From assembly GCA_022605955.1 (NCBI GenBank), contig JAKCOZ010000220.1:186001-250000 (forward strand): DNA of 64,000 bases. Direction: 5' to 3'. The notes under the pieces were generated by a model. It ran no database searches. It saw only the letters and a list, made by a program, of their open reading frames with translations, and was not told the DNA's origin. Every line of letters starts with the position of its first letter. Positions within the stretch are counted from its first letter, which is position 1. Both the position numbers and the translations under genes were made by a program. Of the stretch, positions 1-11,771 are shown piece by piece. The stretch comes from Rallus limicola. Its lineage: Eukaryota; Chordata; Aves; Gruiformes; Rallidae.

Positions 1-123
1 TCAGCCTTTTCCTTTGCCTGGAAAGAGGGAACATGCCTGGAACCTCCTACGGTGCTTTTCTCGGCCCTAGCAGACTGCAGTTCAAAACATGCTAAATGTC
101 CAGCAATAACTCCCAAAGTAAAG

Positions 124-148
124 AAGCTAGGCCTGAAAGGCATAGCTT
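124..148. repeat. Imperfect dyad (potential stem-loop) in each monomer; first example
   Basis: The arms are aagcta-g-gcct and aggc-a-tagctt around a gaa loop. This gives 10 of 11 pairs with one G/A mismatch in a 25-nt element. It recurs in T-type monomers at monomer positions 124-148. In G-type monomers (aagcga in the left arm) a second mismatch falls inside the outer 6-bp stem. The variant aggcatg, seen in some domain A monomers, also weakens the inner stem. The outer 6-bp inverted repeat is where the six hairpin junctions change strand, so the dyad is the likely seed of those rearrangements. Folding in vivo is inferred. Confidence 0.75.
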
Positions 149-198
149 GTCTGAAACCTCCTAACATGACACACGAGCAGACCCTGTCACTTTGGTTC

Positions 199-396
199 TC
201 AGCCTTTTCCTTTGCCTGGAAAGAGGGAACATGCCTGGAACCTCCTACGGTGCTTTTCTCGGCCCTAGCAGACTGCAGTTCAAAACATGCTAAACGTCCA
301 GCAATAACTCCCAAAGTAAAGAAGCTAGGCCTGAAAGGCATAGCTTGTCTGAAACCTCCTAACAGGACACACGAGCAGACCCTGTCACTTTGGCTC
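199..396 (+). repeat. Representative 198-bp monomer (T-type), defines monomer numbering
   Basis: Monomer position 1 is taken as the t of tcagcc. Landmarks are a pyrimidine-rich run at 1-18, two gcctggaa words at 16-23 and 34-41, CpGs at 50, 62, 97 and 174, a ctgcag palindrome at 75-80, an aggcct palindrome at 129-134 and an imperfect dyad at 124-148. Composition is about 57 C and 42 G in 198 (50% GC). Position 128 is the main diagnostic site: T in domain A, mostly G in domain B, where it makes a fifth CpG. ctgcag and aggcct occur once per consensus copy, so PstI or StuI should each reduce the array mainly to a 198-bp ladder. The start point is arbitrary. Confidence 0.95.
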
Positions 397-939
397 TCAG
401 CCTTTTCCTTTGCCTGGAAAGAGGGAACATGCCTGGAACCTCCTACGGTGCTTTTCTCGGCCCTAGCAGACTGCAGTTCAAAACATGCTAAACGTCCAGC
501 AATAACTCCCAAAGTAAAGAAGCTAGGCCTGAAAGGCATAGCTTGTCTGAAACCTCCTAACAGGACACACGAGCAGCCCCTGTCACTTTGGTTCTCAGCC
601 TTTTCCTTTGCCTGGAAAGAGGGAACATGCCTGGAACCTCCTACGGTGCTTTTCTCGGCCCTAGGAGACTGCAGTTCAAAACATGCTAAACGTCCAGCAA
701 TAACTCCCAAAGTAAAGAAGCTAGGCCTGAAAGGCATAGCTTGTCTGAAACCTCCTAACAGGACACACGAGCAGCCCCTGTCACTTTGGCTCTCAGCCTT
801 TTCCTTTGCCTGGAAAGAGGGAACATGCCTGGAACCTCCTACGGTGCTTTTCTCGGCCCTAGCAGACTGCAGTTCAAAACATGCTAAACGTCCAGCAATA
901 ACTCCCAAAGTAAAGAAGCTAGGCATGAAAGGCATAGCT

Positions 940-1010
940 TGTCCTGTTAGGAGGTTTCAGACAAGCTAGGCCTGAAAGACATAGCTTGTCTGAAACCTCC
1001 TAACAGGACA
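940..1010. repeat. Hairpin junction J1 (29-bp perfect inverted repeat, 13-nt loop)
   Basis: The arms are 940-968 and 982-1010 and pair perfectly; the loop is 969-981. The monomer reads normally to its position 151 (base 943). An antisense copy of monomer positions 167-144 follows (944-967), then sense sequence resumes at monomer position 129 (base 968). The net insertion is 47 bp, so the neighbouring tcagcc landmarks are 245 bp apart (793 and 1038). The downstream side carries gacatag instead of ggcatag, a variant shared with J3, J4 and J5. The 47-bp insertion shifts the reading frame and ends the long open frames on both strands. Confidence 0.96.
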
Positions 1011-2302
1011 CACGAGCAGACCCTGTCACTTTGGCTCTCAGCCTTTTCCTTTGCCTGGAAAGAGGGAACATGCCTGGAACCTCCTACGGTGCTTTTCTCG
1101 GCCCTAGCAGACTGCAGTTCAAAACATGCTAAACGTCCAGCAATAACTCCCAAAGTAAAGAAGCTAGGCCTGAAAGGCATAGCTTGTCTGAAACCTCCTA
1201 ACAGGACACACGAGCAGACCCTGTCACTTTGGCTCTCAGCCTTTTCCTTTGCCTGGAAAGAGGGAACATGCCTGGAACCTCCTACGGTGCTTTTCTCGGC
1301 CCTAGCAGACTGCAGTTCAAAACATGCTAAACGTCCAGCAATAACTCCCAAAGTAAAGAAGCTAGGCCTGAAAGGCATAGCTTGTCTGAAACCTCCTAAC
1401 AGGACACACGAGCAGACCCTGTCACTTTGGCTCTCAGCCTTTTCCTTTGCCTGGAAAGAGGGAACATGCCTGGAACCTCCTACGGTGCTTTTCTCGGCCC
1501 TAGCAGACTGCAGTTCAAAACATGCTAAACGTCCAGCAATAACTCCCAAAGTAAAGAAGCTAGGCCTGAAAGGCATAGCTTGTCTGAAACCTCCTAACAG
1601 GACACCCGAGCAGACCCTGTCACTTTGGCTCTCAGCCTTTTCCTTTGCCTGGAAAGAGGGAACATGCCTGGAACCTCCTACGGTGCTTTTCTCGGCCCTA
1701 GCAGACTGCAGTTCAAAACATGCTAAACGTCCAGCAATAACTCCCAAAGTAAAGAAGCTAGGCCTGAAAGGCATAGCTTGTCTGAAACCTCCTAACAGGA
1801 CACACGAGCAGACCCTGTCACTTTGGCTCTCAGCCTTTTCCTTTGCCTGGAAAGAGGGAACATGCCTGGAACCTCCTACGGTGCTTTTCTCGGCCCTAGC
1901 AGACTGCAGTTCAAAACATGCTAAACGTCCAGCAATAACTCCTAAAGTAAAGAAGCTAGGCATGAAAGGCATAGCTTGTCTGAAACCTCCTAACAGGACA
2001 GACGAGCAGACCCTGTCACTTTGGCTCTCAGCCTTTTCCTTTGCCTGGAAAGAGGGAACATGCCTGGAACCTCCTACGGTGCTTTTCTCGGCCCTAGCAG
2101 ACTGCAGTTCAAAACATGCTAAACGTCCAGCAATAACTCCCAAAGTAAAGAAGCTAGGCCTGAAAGGCATAGCTTGTCTGAAACCTCCTAACAGGACACA
2201 CGAGCAGCCCCTGTCACTTTGGCTCTCAGCCTTTTCCTTTGCCTGGAAAGAGGGAACATGCCTGGAACCTCCTACGGTGCTTTTCTCGGCCTTAGCAGAC
2301 TG

Positions 2303-2316
2303 CAGTTCAAACATGC
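2303..2316. other. Single-base deletion in a monomer
   Basis: The run of four a in ttcaaaacatg is three here (ttcaaacatg, 2308-2317). It is one of only two non-junction length changes found in the window. It shifts the long open frames on both strands and explains why J1 and J2 are 2,026 and not 2,027 bp apart. Confidence 0.95.
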
Positions 2317-2635
2317 TAAACGTCCAGCAATAACTCCCAAAGTAAAGAAGCTAGGCCTGAAAGGCATAGCTTGTCTGAAACCTCCTAACAGGACACACGA
2401 GCAGACCCTGTCACTTTGTCTCTCAGCCTTTTCCTTTGCCTGGAAAGAGGGAACATGCCTGGAACCTCCTACGGTGCTTTTCTCGGCCCTAGCAGACTGC
2501 AGTTCAAAACATGCTAAACGTCCAGCAATAACTCCCAAAGTAAAGAAGCTAGGCCTGAAAGGCATAGCTTGTCTGAAACCTCCTAACAGGACACACGAGC
2601 AGACCCTGTCACTTTGGCTCTCAGCCTTTTCCTTT

Positions 2636-2648
2636 GCCTGGTAAGAGG
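2636..2648 (+). other. Private change creating TAA and a GTAAG word
   Basis: Here gcctggaaag reads gcctggtaag. The change makes an in-frame TAA (2642-2644) and a match to a 5' splice-donor core (GTAAG). It occurs in a single copy and was not amplified. A splice role is not supported by anything else here. Confidence 0.5.
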
Positions 2649-2965
2649 GAACATGCCTGGAACCTCCTACGGTGCTTTTCCCGGCCCTAGCAGACTGCAG
2701 TTCAAAACATGCTAAACGTCCAGCAATAACTGCCAAAGTAAAGAAGCTAGGCATGAAAGGCATAGCTTGTCTGAAACCTCCTAACAGGACACACGAGCAG
2801 CCCCTGTCACTTTGGCTCTCAGCCTTTTCCTTTGCCTGGAAAGAGGGAACATGCCTGGATCCTCCTACGGTGCTTTTCTCGGCCCTAGCAGACTGCAGTT
2901 CAAAACATGCTAAACGTCCAGCAATAACTCCCAAAGTACAGAAGCTAGGCCTGAAAGGCATAGCT

Positions 2966-3036
2966 TGTCCTGTTAGGTGGTTTCAGACAAGCTAGGCCTG
3001 AAAGGCATAGCTTGTCTGAAACCTCCTAACAGGACA
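2966..3036. repeat. Hairpin junction J2 (one arm mismatch)
   Basis: The arms are 2966-2994 and 3008-3036. They differ at one position, because the left arm has aggtgg where the others have aggagg. The structure and 47-bp insertion are as in J1. The downstream side has ggcatag and the upstream monomer carries gtacagaagc, so J2 is a different sequence version from J1, J3, J4 and J5. It lies 2,026 bp after J1, which is ten monomers plus 47 bp minus the single-base loss near 2310. Confidence 0.95.
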
Positions 3037-3836
3037 CACGAGCAGACCCTGTCACTTTGGCTCTCAGCCTTTTCCTTTGCCTGGAAAGAGGGAACATGCC
3101 TGGAACCTCCTACGGTGCTTTTCTCGGCCCTAGCAGACTGCAATTCAAAACATGCTAAACGTCCAGCAATAACTCCCAAAGTAAAGAAGCTAGGCCTGAA
3201 AGGCATAGCTTGTCTGAAACCTCATAACAGGACACACGAGCAGCCCCTGTCACTTTGGCTCTCAGCCTTTTCCTTTGCCTGGAAAGAGGGAACATGCCTG
3301 GAACCTCCTACGGTGCTTTTCTCGGCCCTAGCAGACTGCAGTTCAAAACATGCTAAACGTCCAGCAATAACTCCCAAAGTAAAGAAGCTAGGCCTGAAAG
3401 GCATAGCTTGTCTGAAACCTCCTAACATGACACACGAGCAGCCCCTGTCACTTTGGTTCTCAGCCTTTTCCTTTGCCTGGAAAGAGGGAACATGCCTGGA
3501 ACCTCCTACGGTGCTTTTCTCGGCCCTAGCAGACTGCAGTTCAAAACATGCTAAACGTCCAGCAATAACTCCCAAAGTAAAGAAGCTAGGCCTGAAAGGC
3601 ATAGCTTGTCTGAAACCTCCTAACAGGACACATGAGCAGCACCTGTCACTTTGGCTCTCAGCCTTTTCCTTTGCCTGGAAAGAGGGAACATGCCTGGAAC
3701 CTCCTACGGTGCTTTTCTCGGCCCTAGCAGACTGCAGTTCAAAACATGCTAAACGTCCAGCTATAACTCCCAAAGTAAAGAAGCTAGGCCTGAAAGGCAT
3801 AGCTTGTCTGAAACCTCCTAACAGGACACACGAGCA

Positions 3837-3873
3837 AACCTTTTAACTTTGGCTCTCAGGTTTTTCCTTTGCT
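3837..3873. other. Cluster of seven substitutions in one monomer
   Basis: Compared with the consensus, changes fall at 3837, 3841, 3843, 3845, 3860, 3861 and 3873, within 37 bp. Other monomers usually differ by only a few bases over 198 bp. The patch creates an in-frame TAA (3844-3846). It occurs once. Possible causes are an older monomer preserved in the array, a mutation cluster from error-prone repair, or a sequence error. Confidence 0.85.
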
Positions 3874-6800
3874 TGGAAAGAGGGAACATGCCTGGAACCT
3901 CCTACGGTGCTTTTCTCGGCCCTAGCAGACTGCGGTTCAAAACATGCTAAACGTCCAGCAATAACTCCCAAAGTAAAGAAGCTAGGCCTGAAAGGCATAG
4001 CTTGTCTGAAACCTCCTAACAGGACACACGAGCAGACCCTGTCACTTTGGCTCTCAGCCTTTTCCTTTGCCTGGAAAGAGGGAACATGCCTGGAACCTCC
4101 TACGGTGCTTTTCTCGGCCCTAGCAGACTGCAGTTCAAAACATGCTAAACGTCCAGCAATAACTCCCAAAGTAAAGAAGCTAGGCCTGAAAGGCCTAGCT
4201 TGTCTGAAACCTCCTAACAGGACTCCCGAGCAGACCCTGTCACTTTGGCTCTCAGCCTTTTCCTTTGCCTGGAAAGAGGGAACATGCCTGGAACCTCCTA
4301 CGGTGCTTTTCTCGCCCCTAGCAGACTGCAGTTCAAAACATGCTAAACGTCCAGCAATAACTCCCAAAGTAAAGAAGCTAGGCCTGAAAGGCATAGCTTG
4401 TCTGAAACCTCCTAACAGGACACACGAGCAGACCCTGTCACTTTGGCTCTCAGCCTTTTCCTTTGCCTGGAAAGAGGGAACATGCCTGGAACCTCCTACT
4501 GTGCTTTTCTCGGCCCTAGCAGACTGCAGTTCAAAACATGCTAAACGTCCAGCAATAACTCCCAAAGTAAAGAAGCTAGGCCTGAAAGGCATAGCTTGTC
4601 TGAAACCTCCTAACAGGACACACGAGCAGCCCCTGTCACTTTGGTTCTCAGACTTTTCCTTTGCCTGGAAAGAGGGAACATGCCTGGAACCTCCTACGGT
4701 GCTTTTCTCGGCCCTAGCAGACTGCAGTTCAAAACATGCTAAACGTCCAGCAATAACTCCCAAAGTAAAGAAGCTAGGCCTGAAAGGCATAGCTTGTCTG
4801 AAACCTCCTAACAGGACACACGAGCAGACCCTGTCACTTTGGCTCTCAGCCTTTTCCTTTGCCTGGAAAGAGGGAACATGCCTGGAACCTCCTACGGTGC
4901 TTTTCTCGGCCCTAGCAGACTGCAGTTCAAAACATGCTAAACGTCCAGCAATAACTCCCAAAGTAAAGAAGCTAGGCCTGAAAGGCATAGCTTGTCTGAA
5001 ACCTCCTAACATGACACACGAGCAGACCCTGTCACTTTGGTTCTCAGCCTTTTCCTTTGCCTGGAAAGAGGGAACATGCCTGGAACCTCCTACGGTGCTT
5101 TTCTCGGCCCTAGCAGACTGCAGTTCAAAACATGCTAAACGTCCAGCAATAACTCCCAAAGTAAAGAAGCTAGGCCTGAAAGGCATAGCTTGTCTGAAAC
5201 CTCCTAACAGGACACACGAGCAGACCCTGTCACTTTGGCTCTCAGCCTTTTCCTTTGCCTGGAAAGAGGGAACATGCCTGGAACCTCCTACGGTGCTTTT
5301 CTCGGCCCTAGCAGACTGCAGTTCAAAACATGCTAAACGTCCAGCAATAACTCCCAAAGTAAAGAAGCTAGGCCTGAAAGGCATAGCTTGTCTGAAACCT
5401 CCTAACAGGACACACGAGCAGACCCTGTCACTTTGGTTCTCAGCCTTTTCCTTTGCCTGGAAAGAGGGAACATGCCTGGAACCTCCTACGGTGCTTTTCT
5501 CGGCCCTAGGAGACTGCAGTTCAAAACATGCTAAACGTCCAGCAATAACTCCCAAAGTAAAGAAGCTAGGCCTGAAAGGCATAGCTTGTCTGAAACCTCC
5601 TAACAGGACACACGAGCAGACCCTGTCACTTTGGTTCTCAGCCTTTTCCTTTGCCTGGAAAGAGGGAACATGCCTGGAACCTCCTACGGTGCTTTTCTCG
5701 GCCCTAGCAGACTGCAGTTCAAAACATGCTAAACGTCCAGCAATAACTCCCAAAGTAAAGAAGCTAGGCCTGAAAGGCATAGCTTGTCTGAAACCTCCTA
5801 ACAGGACACCCGAGCAGACCCTGTCACTTTGGCTCTCAGCCTTTTCCTTTGCCTGGAAAGAGGGAACATGCCTGGAACCTCCTACGGTGCTTTTCTCGGC
5901 CCTAGCAGACTGCAGTTCAAAACATGCTAAACGTCCAGCAATAACTCCCAAAGTAAAGAAGCTAGGCCTGAAAGGCATAGCTTGTCTGAAACCTCCTAAC
6001 AGGACACACGAGCAGACCCTGTCACTTTGTTTCTAAGCCTTTTCCTTTGCCTGGAAAGAGGGAACATGCCTGGAACCTCCTACGGTGCTTTTCTCGGCCC
6101 TAGCAGACTGCAGTTCAAAACATGCTAAACGTCCAGCAATAACTCCCAAAGTAAAGAAGCTAGGCATGAAAGGCATAGCTTGTCTGAAACCTCCTAACAG
6201 GACACACGAGCAGACCCTGTCACTTTGGCTCTCAGCCTTTTCCTTTGCCTGGAAAGAGGGAACATGCCTGGAACCTCCTACGGTGCTTTTCTCGGCCCTA
6301 GCAGACTGCAGTTCAAAACATGCTAAACGTCCAGCAATAACTCCCAAAGTAAAGAAGCTAGGCCTGAAAGGCATAGCTTGTCTGAAACCTCCTAACAGGA
6401 CACACGAGCAGACCCTGTCACTTTGGCTCTCAGCCTTTTCCTTTGCCTGGAAAGAGGGAACATGCCTGGAACCTCCTACGGTGCTTTTCTCGGCCCTAGC
6501 AGACTGCAGTTCAAAACATGCTAAACGTCCAGCAATAACTCCCAAAGTAAAGAAGCTAGGCCTGAAAGGCATAGCTTGTCTGAAACCTCCTAACAGGACA
6601 CACGAGCAGACCCTGTCACTTTGGCTCTCAGCCTTTTCCTTTGCCTGGAAAGAGGGAACATGCCTGGAACCTCCTACGGTGCTTTTCTCGGCCCTAGCAG
6701 ACTGCAGTTCAAAACATGCTAAACGTCCAGCAATAACTCCCAAAGTAAAGAAGCTAGGCATGAAAGGCATAGCTTGTCTGAAACCTCCTAACAGGACACA

Positions 6801-7368
6801 CGAGCAGCCCCTGTCACTTTGGCTCTCAGCCTTTTCCTTTGCCTGGAAAGAGGGAACATGCCTGGATCCTCCTACGGTGCTTTTCTCGGCCCTAGCAGAC
6901 TGCAGTTCAAAACATGCTAAACGTCCAGCAATAACTCCCAAAGTACAGAAGCTAGGCCTGAAAGGCATAGCTTGTCTGAAACCTCCTAACAGGACACACG
7001 AGCAGACCCTGTCACTTTGGCTCTCAGCCTTTTCCTTTGCCTGGAAAGAGGGAACATGCCTGGAACCTCCTACGGTGCTTTTCTCGGCCCTAGCAGACTG
7101 CAGTTCAAAACATGCTAAACGTCCAGCAATAACTCCCAAAGTAAAGAAGCTAGGCTTGAAAGGCATAGCTTGTCTGAAACCTCCTAACAGGACACCCGAG
7201 CAGACCCTGTCACTTTGGCTCTCAGCCTTTTCCTTTGCCTGGAAAGAGGGAACATGCCTGGAACCTCCTACGGTTCTTTTCTCGGCCCTAGAAGACTGCA
7301 GTTCAAAACATGCTAAACGTCCAGCAATAACTCCCAAAGTAAAGAAGCTAGGCATGAAAGGCATAGCT

Positions 7369-7439
7369 TGTCCTGTTAGGAGGTTTCAGACAAGCTAGGC
7401 CTGAAAGACATAGCTTGTCTGAAACCTCCTAACAGGACA
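7369..7439. repeat. Hairpin junction J3
   Basis: The arms 7369-7397 and 7411-7439 are perfect complements with a 13-nt loop. J3 lies exactly 4,403 bp after J2 and has the gacatag variant and the upstream aggcatg variant also seen at J1. It marks the boundary between two complete higher-order units. Confidence 0.96.
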
Positions 7440-10400
7440 CACGAGCAGACCCTGTCACTTTGGCTCTCAGCCTTTTCCTTTGCCTGGAAAGAGGGAACAT
7501 GCCTGGAACCTCCTACGGTGCTTTTCTCGGCCCTAGCAGACTGCAGTTCAAAACATGCTAAACGTCCAGCAATAACTCCCAAAGTAAAGAAGCTAGGCCT
7601 GAAAGGCCTAGCTTGTCTGAAACCTCCTAACAGGACTCCCGAGCAGACCCTGTCACTTTGGCTCTCAGCCTTTTCCTTTGCCTGGAAAGAGGGAACATGC
7701 CTGGAACCTCCTACGGTGCTTTTCTCGCCCCTAGCAGACTGCAGTTCAAAACATGCTAAACGTCCAGCAATAACTCCCAAAGTAAAGAAGCTAGGCCTGA
7801 AAGGCATAGCTTGTCTGAAACCTCCTAACAGGACACACGAGCAGACCCTGTCACTTTGGCTCTCAGCCTTTTCCTTTGCCTGGAAAGAGGGAACATGCCT
7901 GGAACCTCCTACTGTGCTTTTCTCGGCCCTAGCAGACTGCAGTTCAAAACATGCTAAACGTCCAGCAATAACTCCCAAAGTAAAGAAGCTAGGCCTGAAA
8001 GGCATAGCTTGTCTGAAACCTCCTAACAGGACACACGAGCAGCCCCTGTCACTTTGGTTCTCAGACTTTTCCTTTGCCTGGAAAGAGGGAACATGCCTGG
8101 AACCTCCTACGGTGCTTTTCTCGGCCCTAGCAGACTGCAGTTCAAAACATGCTAAACGTCCAGCAATAACTCCCAAAGTAAAGAAGCGAGGCCTGAAAGG
8201 CATAGCTTGTCTGAAACCTCCTAACAGGACACACGAGCAGACCCTGTCACTTTGGCTCTCAGCCTTTTCCTTTGCCTGGAAAGAGGGAACATGCCTGGAA
8301 CCTCCTACGGTGCTTTTCTCAGCCCTAGCAGACTGCAGTTCAAAACATGCTAAACGTCCAGCAATAACTCCCAAAGTAAAGAAGCTAGGCCTGAAAGGCA
8401 TAGCTTGTCTGAAACCTCCTAACAGGACACACGAGCAGACCCTGTCACTTTGGCTCTCAGCCTTTTCCTTTGCCTGGAAAGAGGGAACATGCCTGGAACC
8501 TCCTACGGTGCTTTTCTCGGCCCTAGCAGACTGCAGTTCAAAACATGCTAAACGTCCAGCAATAACTCCCAAAGTAAAGAAGCTAGGCCTGAAAGGCATA
8601 GCTTGTCTGAAACCTCCTAACATGACACACGAGCAGACCCTGTCACTTTGGTTCTCAGCCTTTTCCTTTGCCTGGAAAGAGGGAACATGCCTGGAACCTC
8701 CTACGGTGCTTTTCTCGGCCCTAGCAGACTGCAGTTCAAAACATGCTAAACGTCCAGCAATAACTCCCAAAGTAAAGAAGCTAGGCCTGAAAGGCATAGC
8801 TTGTCTGAAACCTCCTAACAGGACACACGAGCAGACCCTGTCACTTTGGCTCTCAGCCTTTTCCTTTGCCTGGAAAGAGGGAACATGCCTGGAACCTCCT
8901 ACGGTGCTTTTCTCGGCCCTAGCAGACTGCAGTTCAAAACATGCTAAACGTCCAGCAATAACTCCCAAAGTAAAGAAGCTAGGCCTGAAAGGCATAGCTT
9001 GTCTGAAACCTCCTAACAGGACACACGAGCAGACCCTGTCACTTTGGTTCTCAGCCTTTTCCTTTGCCTGGAAAGAGGGAACATGCCTGGAACCTCCTAC
9101 GGTGCTTTTCTCGGCCCTAGGAGACTGCAGTTCAAAACATGCTAAACGTCCAGCAATAACTCCCAAAGTAAAGAAGCTAGGCCTGAAAGGCATAGCTTGT
9201 CTGAAACCTCCTAACAGGACACACGAGCAGACCCTGTCACTTTGGCTCTCAGCCTTTTCCTTTGCCTGGAAAGAGGGAACATGCCTGGAACCTCCTACGG
9301 TGCTTTTCTCGGCCCTAGCAGACTGCAGTTCAAAACATGCTAAACGTCCAGCAATAACTCCCAAAGTAAAGAAGCTAGGCCTGAAAGGCATAGCTTGTCT
9401 GAAACCTCCTAACAGGACACACGAGCAGACCCTGTCACTTTGGCTCTCAGCCTTTTCCTTTGCCTGGAAAGAGGGAACATGCCTGGAACCTCCTACGGTG
9501 CTTTTCTCGGCCCTAGCAGACTGCAGTTCAAAACATGCTAAACGTCCAGCAATAACTCCCAAAGTAAAGAAGCTAGGCCTGAAAGGCATAGCTTGTCTGA
9601 AACCTCCTAACAGGACACACGAGCAGACCCTGTCACTTTGGCTCTCAGCCTTTTCCTTTGCCTGGAAAGAGGGAACATGCCTGGAACCTCCTACGGTGCT
9701 TTTCTCGGCCCTAGCAGACTGCAGTTCAAAACATGCTAAACGTCCAGCAATAACTCCCAAAGTAAAGAAGCTAGGCCTGAAAGGCATAGCTTGTCTGAAA
9801 CCTCCTAACAGGACACACGAGCAGACCCTGTCACTTTGGCTCTCAGCCTTTTCCTTTGCCTGGAAAGAGGGAACATGCCTGGAACCTCCTACGGTGCTTT
9901 TCTCGGCCCTAGCAGACTGCAGTTCAAAACATGCTAAACGTCCAGCAATAACTCCCAAAGTAAAGAAGCTAGGCCTGAAAGGCATAGCTTGTCTGAAACC
10001 TCCTAACAGGACACCCGAGCAGACCCTGTCACTTTGGCTCTCAGCCTTTTCCTTTGCCTGGAAAGAGGGAACATGCCTGGAACCTCCTACGGTGCTTTTC
10101 TCGGCCCTAGCAGACTGCAGTTCAAAACATGCTAAACGTCCAGCAATAACTCCCAAAGTAAAGAAGCTAGGCCTGAAAGGCATAGCTTGTCTGAAACCTC
10201 CTAACATGACACACGAGCAGACCCTGTCACTTTGTTTCTAAGCCTTTTCCTTTGCCTGGAAAGAGGGAACATGCCTGGAACCTCCTACGGTGCTTTTCTC
10301 GGCCCTAGCAGACTGCAGTTCAAAACATGCTAAACGTCCAGCAATAACTCCCAAAGTAAAGAAGCTAGGCCTGAAAGGCATAGCTTGTCTGAAACCTCCT

Positions 10401-11771
10401 AACAGGACACACGAGCAGACCCTGTCACTTTGGCTCTCAGCCTTTTCCTTTGCCTGGAAAGAGGGAACATGCCTGGAACCTCCTACGGTGCTTTTCTCGG
10501 CCCTAGCAGACTGCAGTTCAAAACATGCTAAACGTCCAGCAATAACTCCCAAAGTAAAGAAGCTAGGCCTGAAAGGCATAGCTTGTCTGAAACCTCCTAA
10601 CAGGACACACGAGCAGACCCTGTCACTTTGGCTCTCAGCCTTTTCCTTTGCCTGGAAAGAGGGAACATGCCTGGAACCTCCTACGGTGCTTTTCTCGGCC
10701 CTAGCAGACTGCAGTTCAAAACATGCTAAACGTCCAGCAATAACTCCCAAAGTAAAGAAGCTAGGCCTGAAAGGCATAGCTTGTCTGAAACCTCCTAACA
10801 GGACACACGAGCAGACCCTGTCACTTTGGCTCTCAGCCTTTTCCTTTGCCTGGAAAGAGGGAACATGCCTGGAACCTCCTACGGTGCTTTTCTCGGCCCT
10901 AGCAGACTGCAGTTCAAAACATGCTAAACGTCCAGCAATAACTCCCAAAGTAAAGAAGCTAGGCATGAAAGGCATAGCTTGTCTGAAACCTCCTAACAGG
11001 ACACACGAGCAGCCCCTGTCACTTTGGCTCTCAGCCTTTTCCTTTGCCTGGAAAGAGGGAACATGCCTGGATCCTCCTACGGTGCTTTTCTCGGCCCTAG
11101 CAGACTGCAGTTCAAAACATGCTAAACGTCCAGCAATAACTCCCAAAGTACAGAAGCTAGGCCTGAAAGGCATAGCTTGTCTGAAACCTCCTAACAGGAC
11201 ACACGAGCAGACCCTGTCACTTTGGCTCTCAGCCTTTTCCTTTGCCTGGAAAGAGGGAACATGCCTGGATCCTCCTACGGTGCTTTTCTCGGCCCTAGCA
11301 GACTGCAGTTCAAAACATGCTAAACGTCCAGCAATAACTCCCAAAGTACAGAAGCTAGGCCTGAAAGGCATAGCTTGTCTGAAACCTCCTAACAGGACAC
11401 ACGAGCAGACCCTGTCACTTTGGCTCTCAGCCTTTTCCTTTGCCTGGAAAGAGGGAACATGCCTGGAACCTCCTACGGTGCTTTTCTCGGCCCTAGCAGA
11501 CTGCAGTTCAAAACATGCTAAACGTCCAGCAATAACTCCCAAAGTAAAGAAGCTAGGCTTGAAAGGCATAGCTTGTCTGAAACCTCCTAACAGGACACCC
11601 GAGCAGACCCTGTCACTTTGGCTCTCAGCCTTTTCCTTTGCCTGGAAAGAGGGAACATGCCTGGAACCTCCTACGGTTCTTTTCTCGGCCCTAGAAGACT
11701 GCAGTTCAAAACATGCTAAACGTCCAGCAATAACTCCCAAAGTAAAGAAGCTAGGCATGAAAGGCATAGCT
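7369..11771. repeat. HOR unit A3, 22 monomers plus 47 bp (4,403 bp)
   Basis: Markers occur in order: ggactcccgag (about 7634), ctcgcccct (about 7726), ttctcagac (8065), aagcgagg (about 8186), ctcagccc (about 8320), aacatgac (about 8620), cctaggagac (about 9116), stop-containing ttctaagcc (10239), two ggatcc monomers (near 11070 and 11268), gtacagaag and cggttctttt (about 11690). From about 7.8 kb to its end the order matches A4 at +4,403. One difference was noticed in that stretch (10965 a, 15368 t). Confidence 0.92.

Larger units (their letters stand above)
1..939. repeat. Truncated HOR tail before J1 (domain A)
   Basis: Just under five T-type monomers run up to J1. They carry domain A variants: ttggttctc (near 191 and 587), aacatgac (near 163), cctaggagac near 661 and aggcatg just before the junction. 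The left end is cut by the window, so the unit's full length is unknown. Confidence 0.85.
940..2965. repeat. Shortened HOR unit, 10 monomers (J1 to J2)
   Basis: Ten T-type monomers follow J1. Variants include acacccgag near 1602, aggcatg near 1960, acagacgag near 1998, a single-base loss near 2310, ttgtctctc near 2417, an in-frame TAA at 2642-2644 and a ggatcc site near 2857. The last two monomers (cagcccctg, then ggatcc, then gtacagaag) resemble the order near the ends of the complete units, so this looks like a unit that has lost about half its monomers. Confidence 0.8.
2966..7368. repeat. HOR unit A2, 22 monomers plus 47 bp (4,403 bp), divergent order
   Basis: The length equals A3 and A4 exactly, but the internal order differs. 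The ttctcagac marker (4652) is five monomers further from the left junction than in A3. The interval to the ttctaagcc marker (6034) is four monomers shorter, and the interval to J3 is one monomer shorter. The unit also contains a cluster of seven substitutions at 3837-3873. It is therefore a relative of A3 and A4 with monomer gains and losses that cancel. Confidence 0.88.

Noticed and set aside
199..396. Internal subrepeats of the monomer (gcctggaa twice, cctccta twice, gcagac twice)
   Set aside because: The short words lie at unequal spacings (about 18, 114 and 107 bp), so there is no consistent ancestral subunit. Chance similarity is sufficient.
941..1009. Hairpin junctions as transposon terminal repeats, integration sites or terminators
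   Set aside because: Both arms and the loop are made entirely from monomer sequence, there is no target-site duplication or inserted gene, and the structure is fully explained by an inverted copy of monomer positions 144-167.
2636..2648. Splice donor at the GTAAG word
   Set aside because: It is a single private substitution with no matching acceptor or exon structure in the array.
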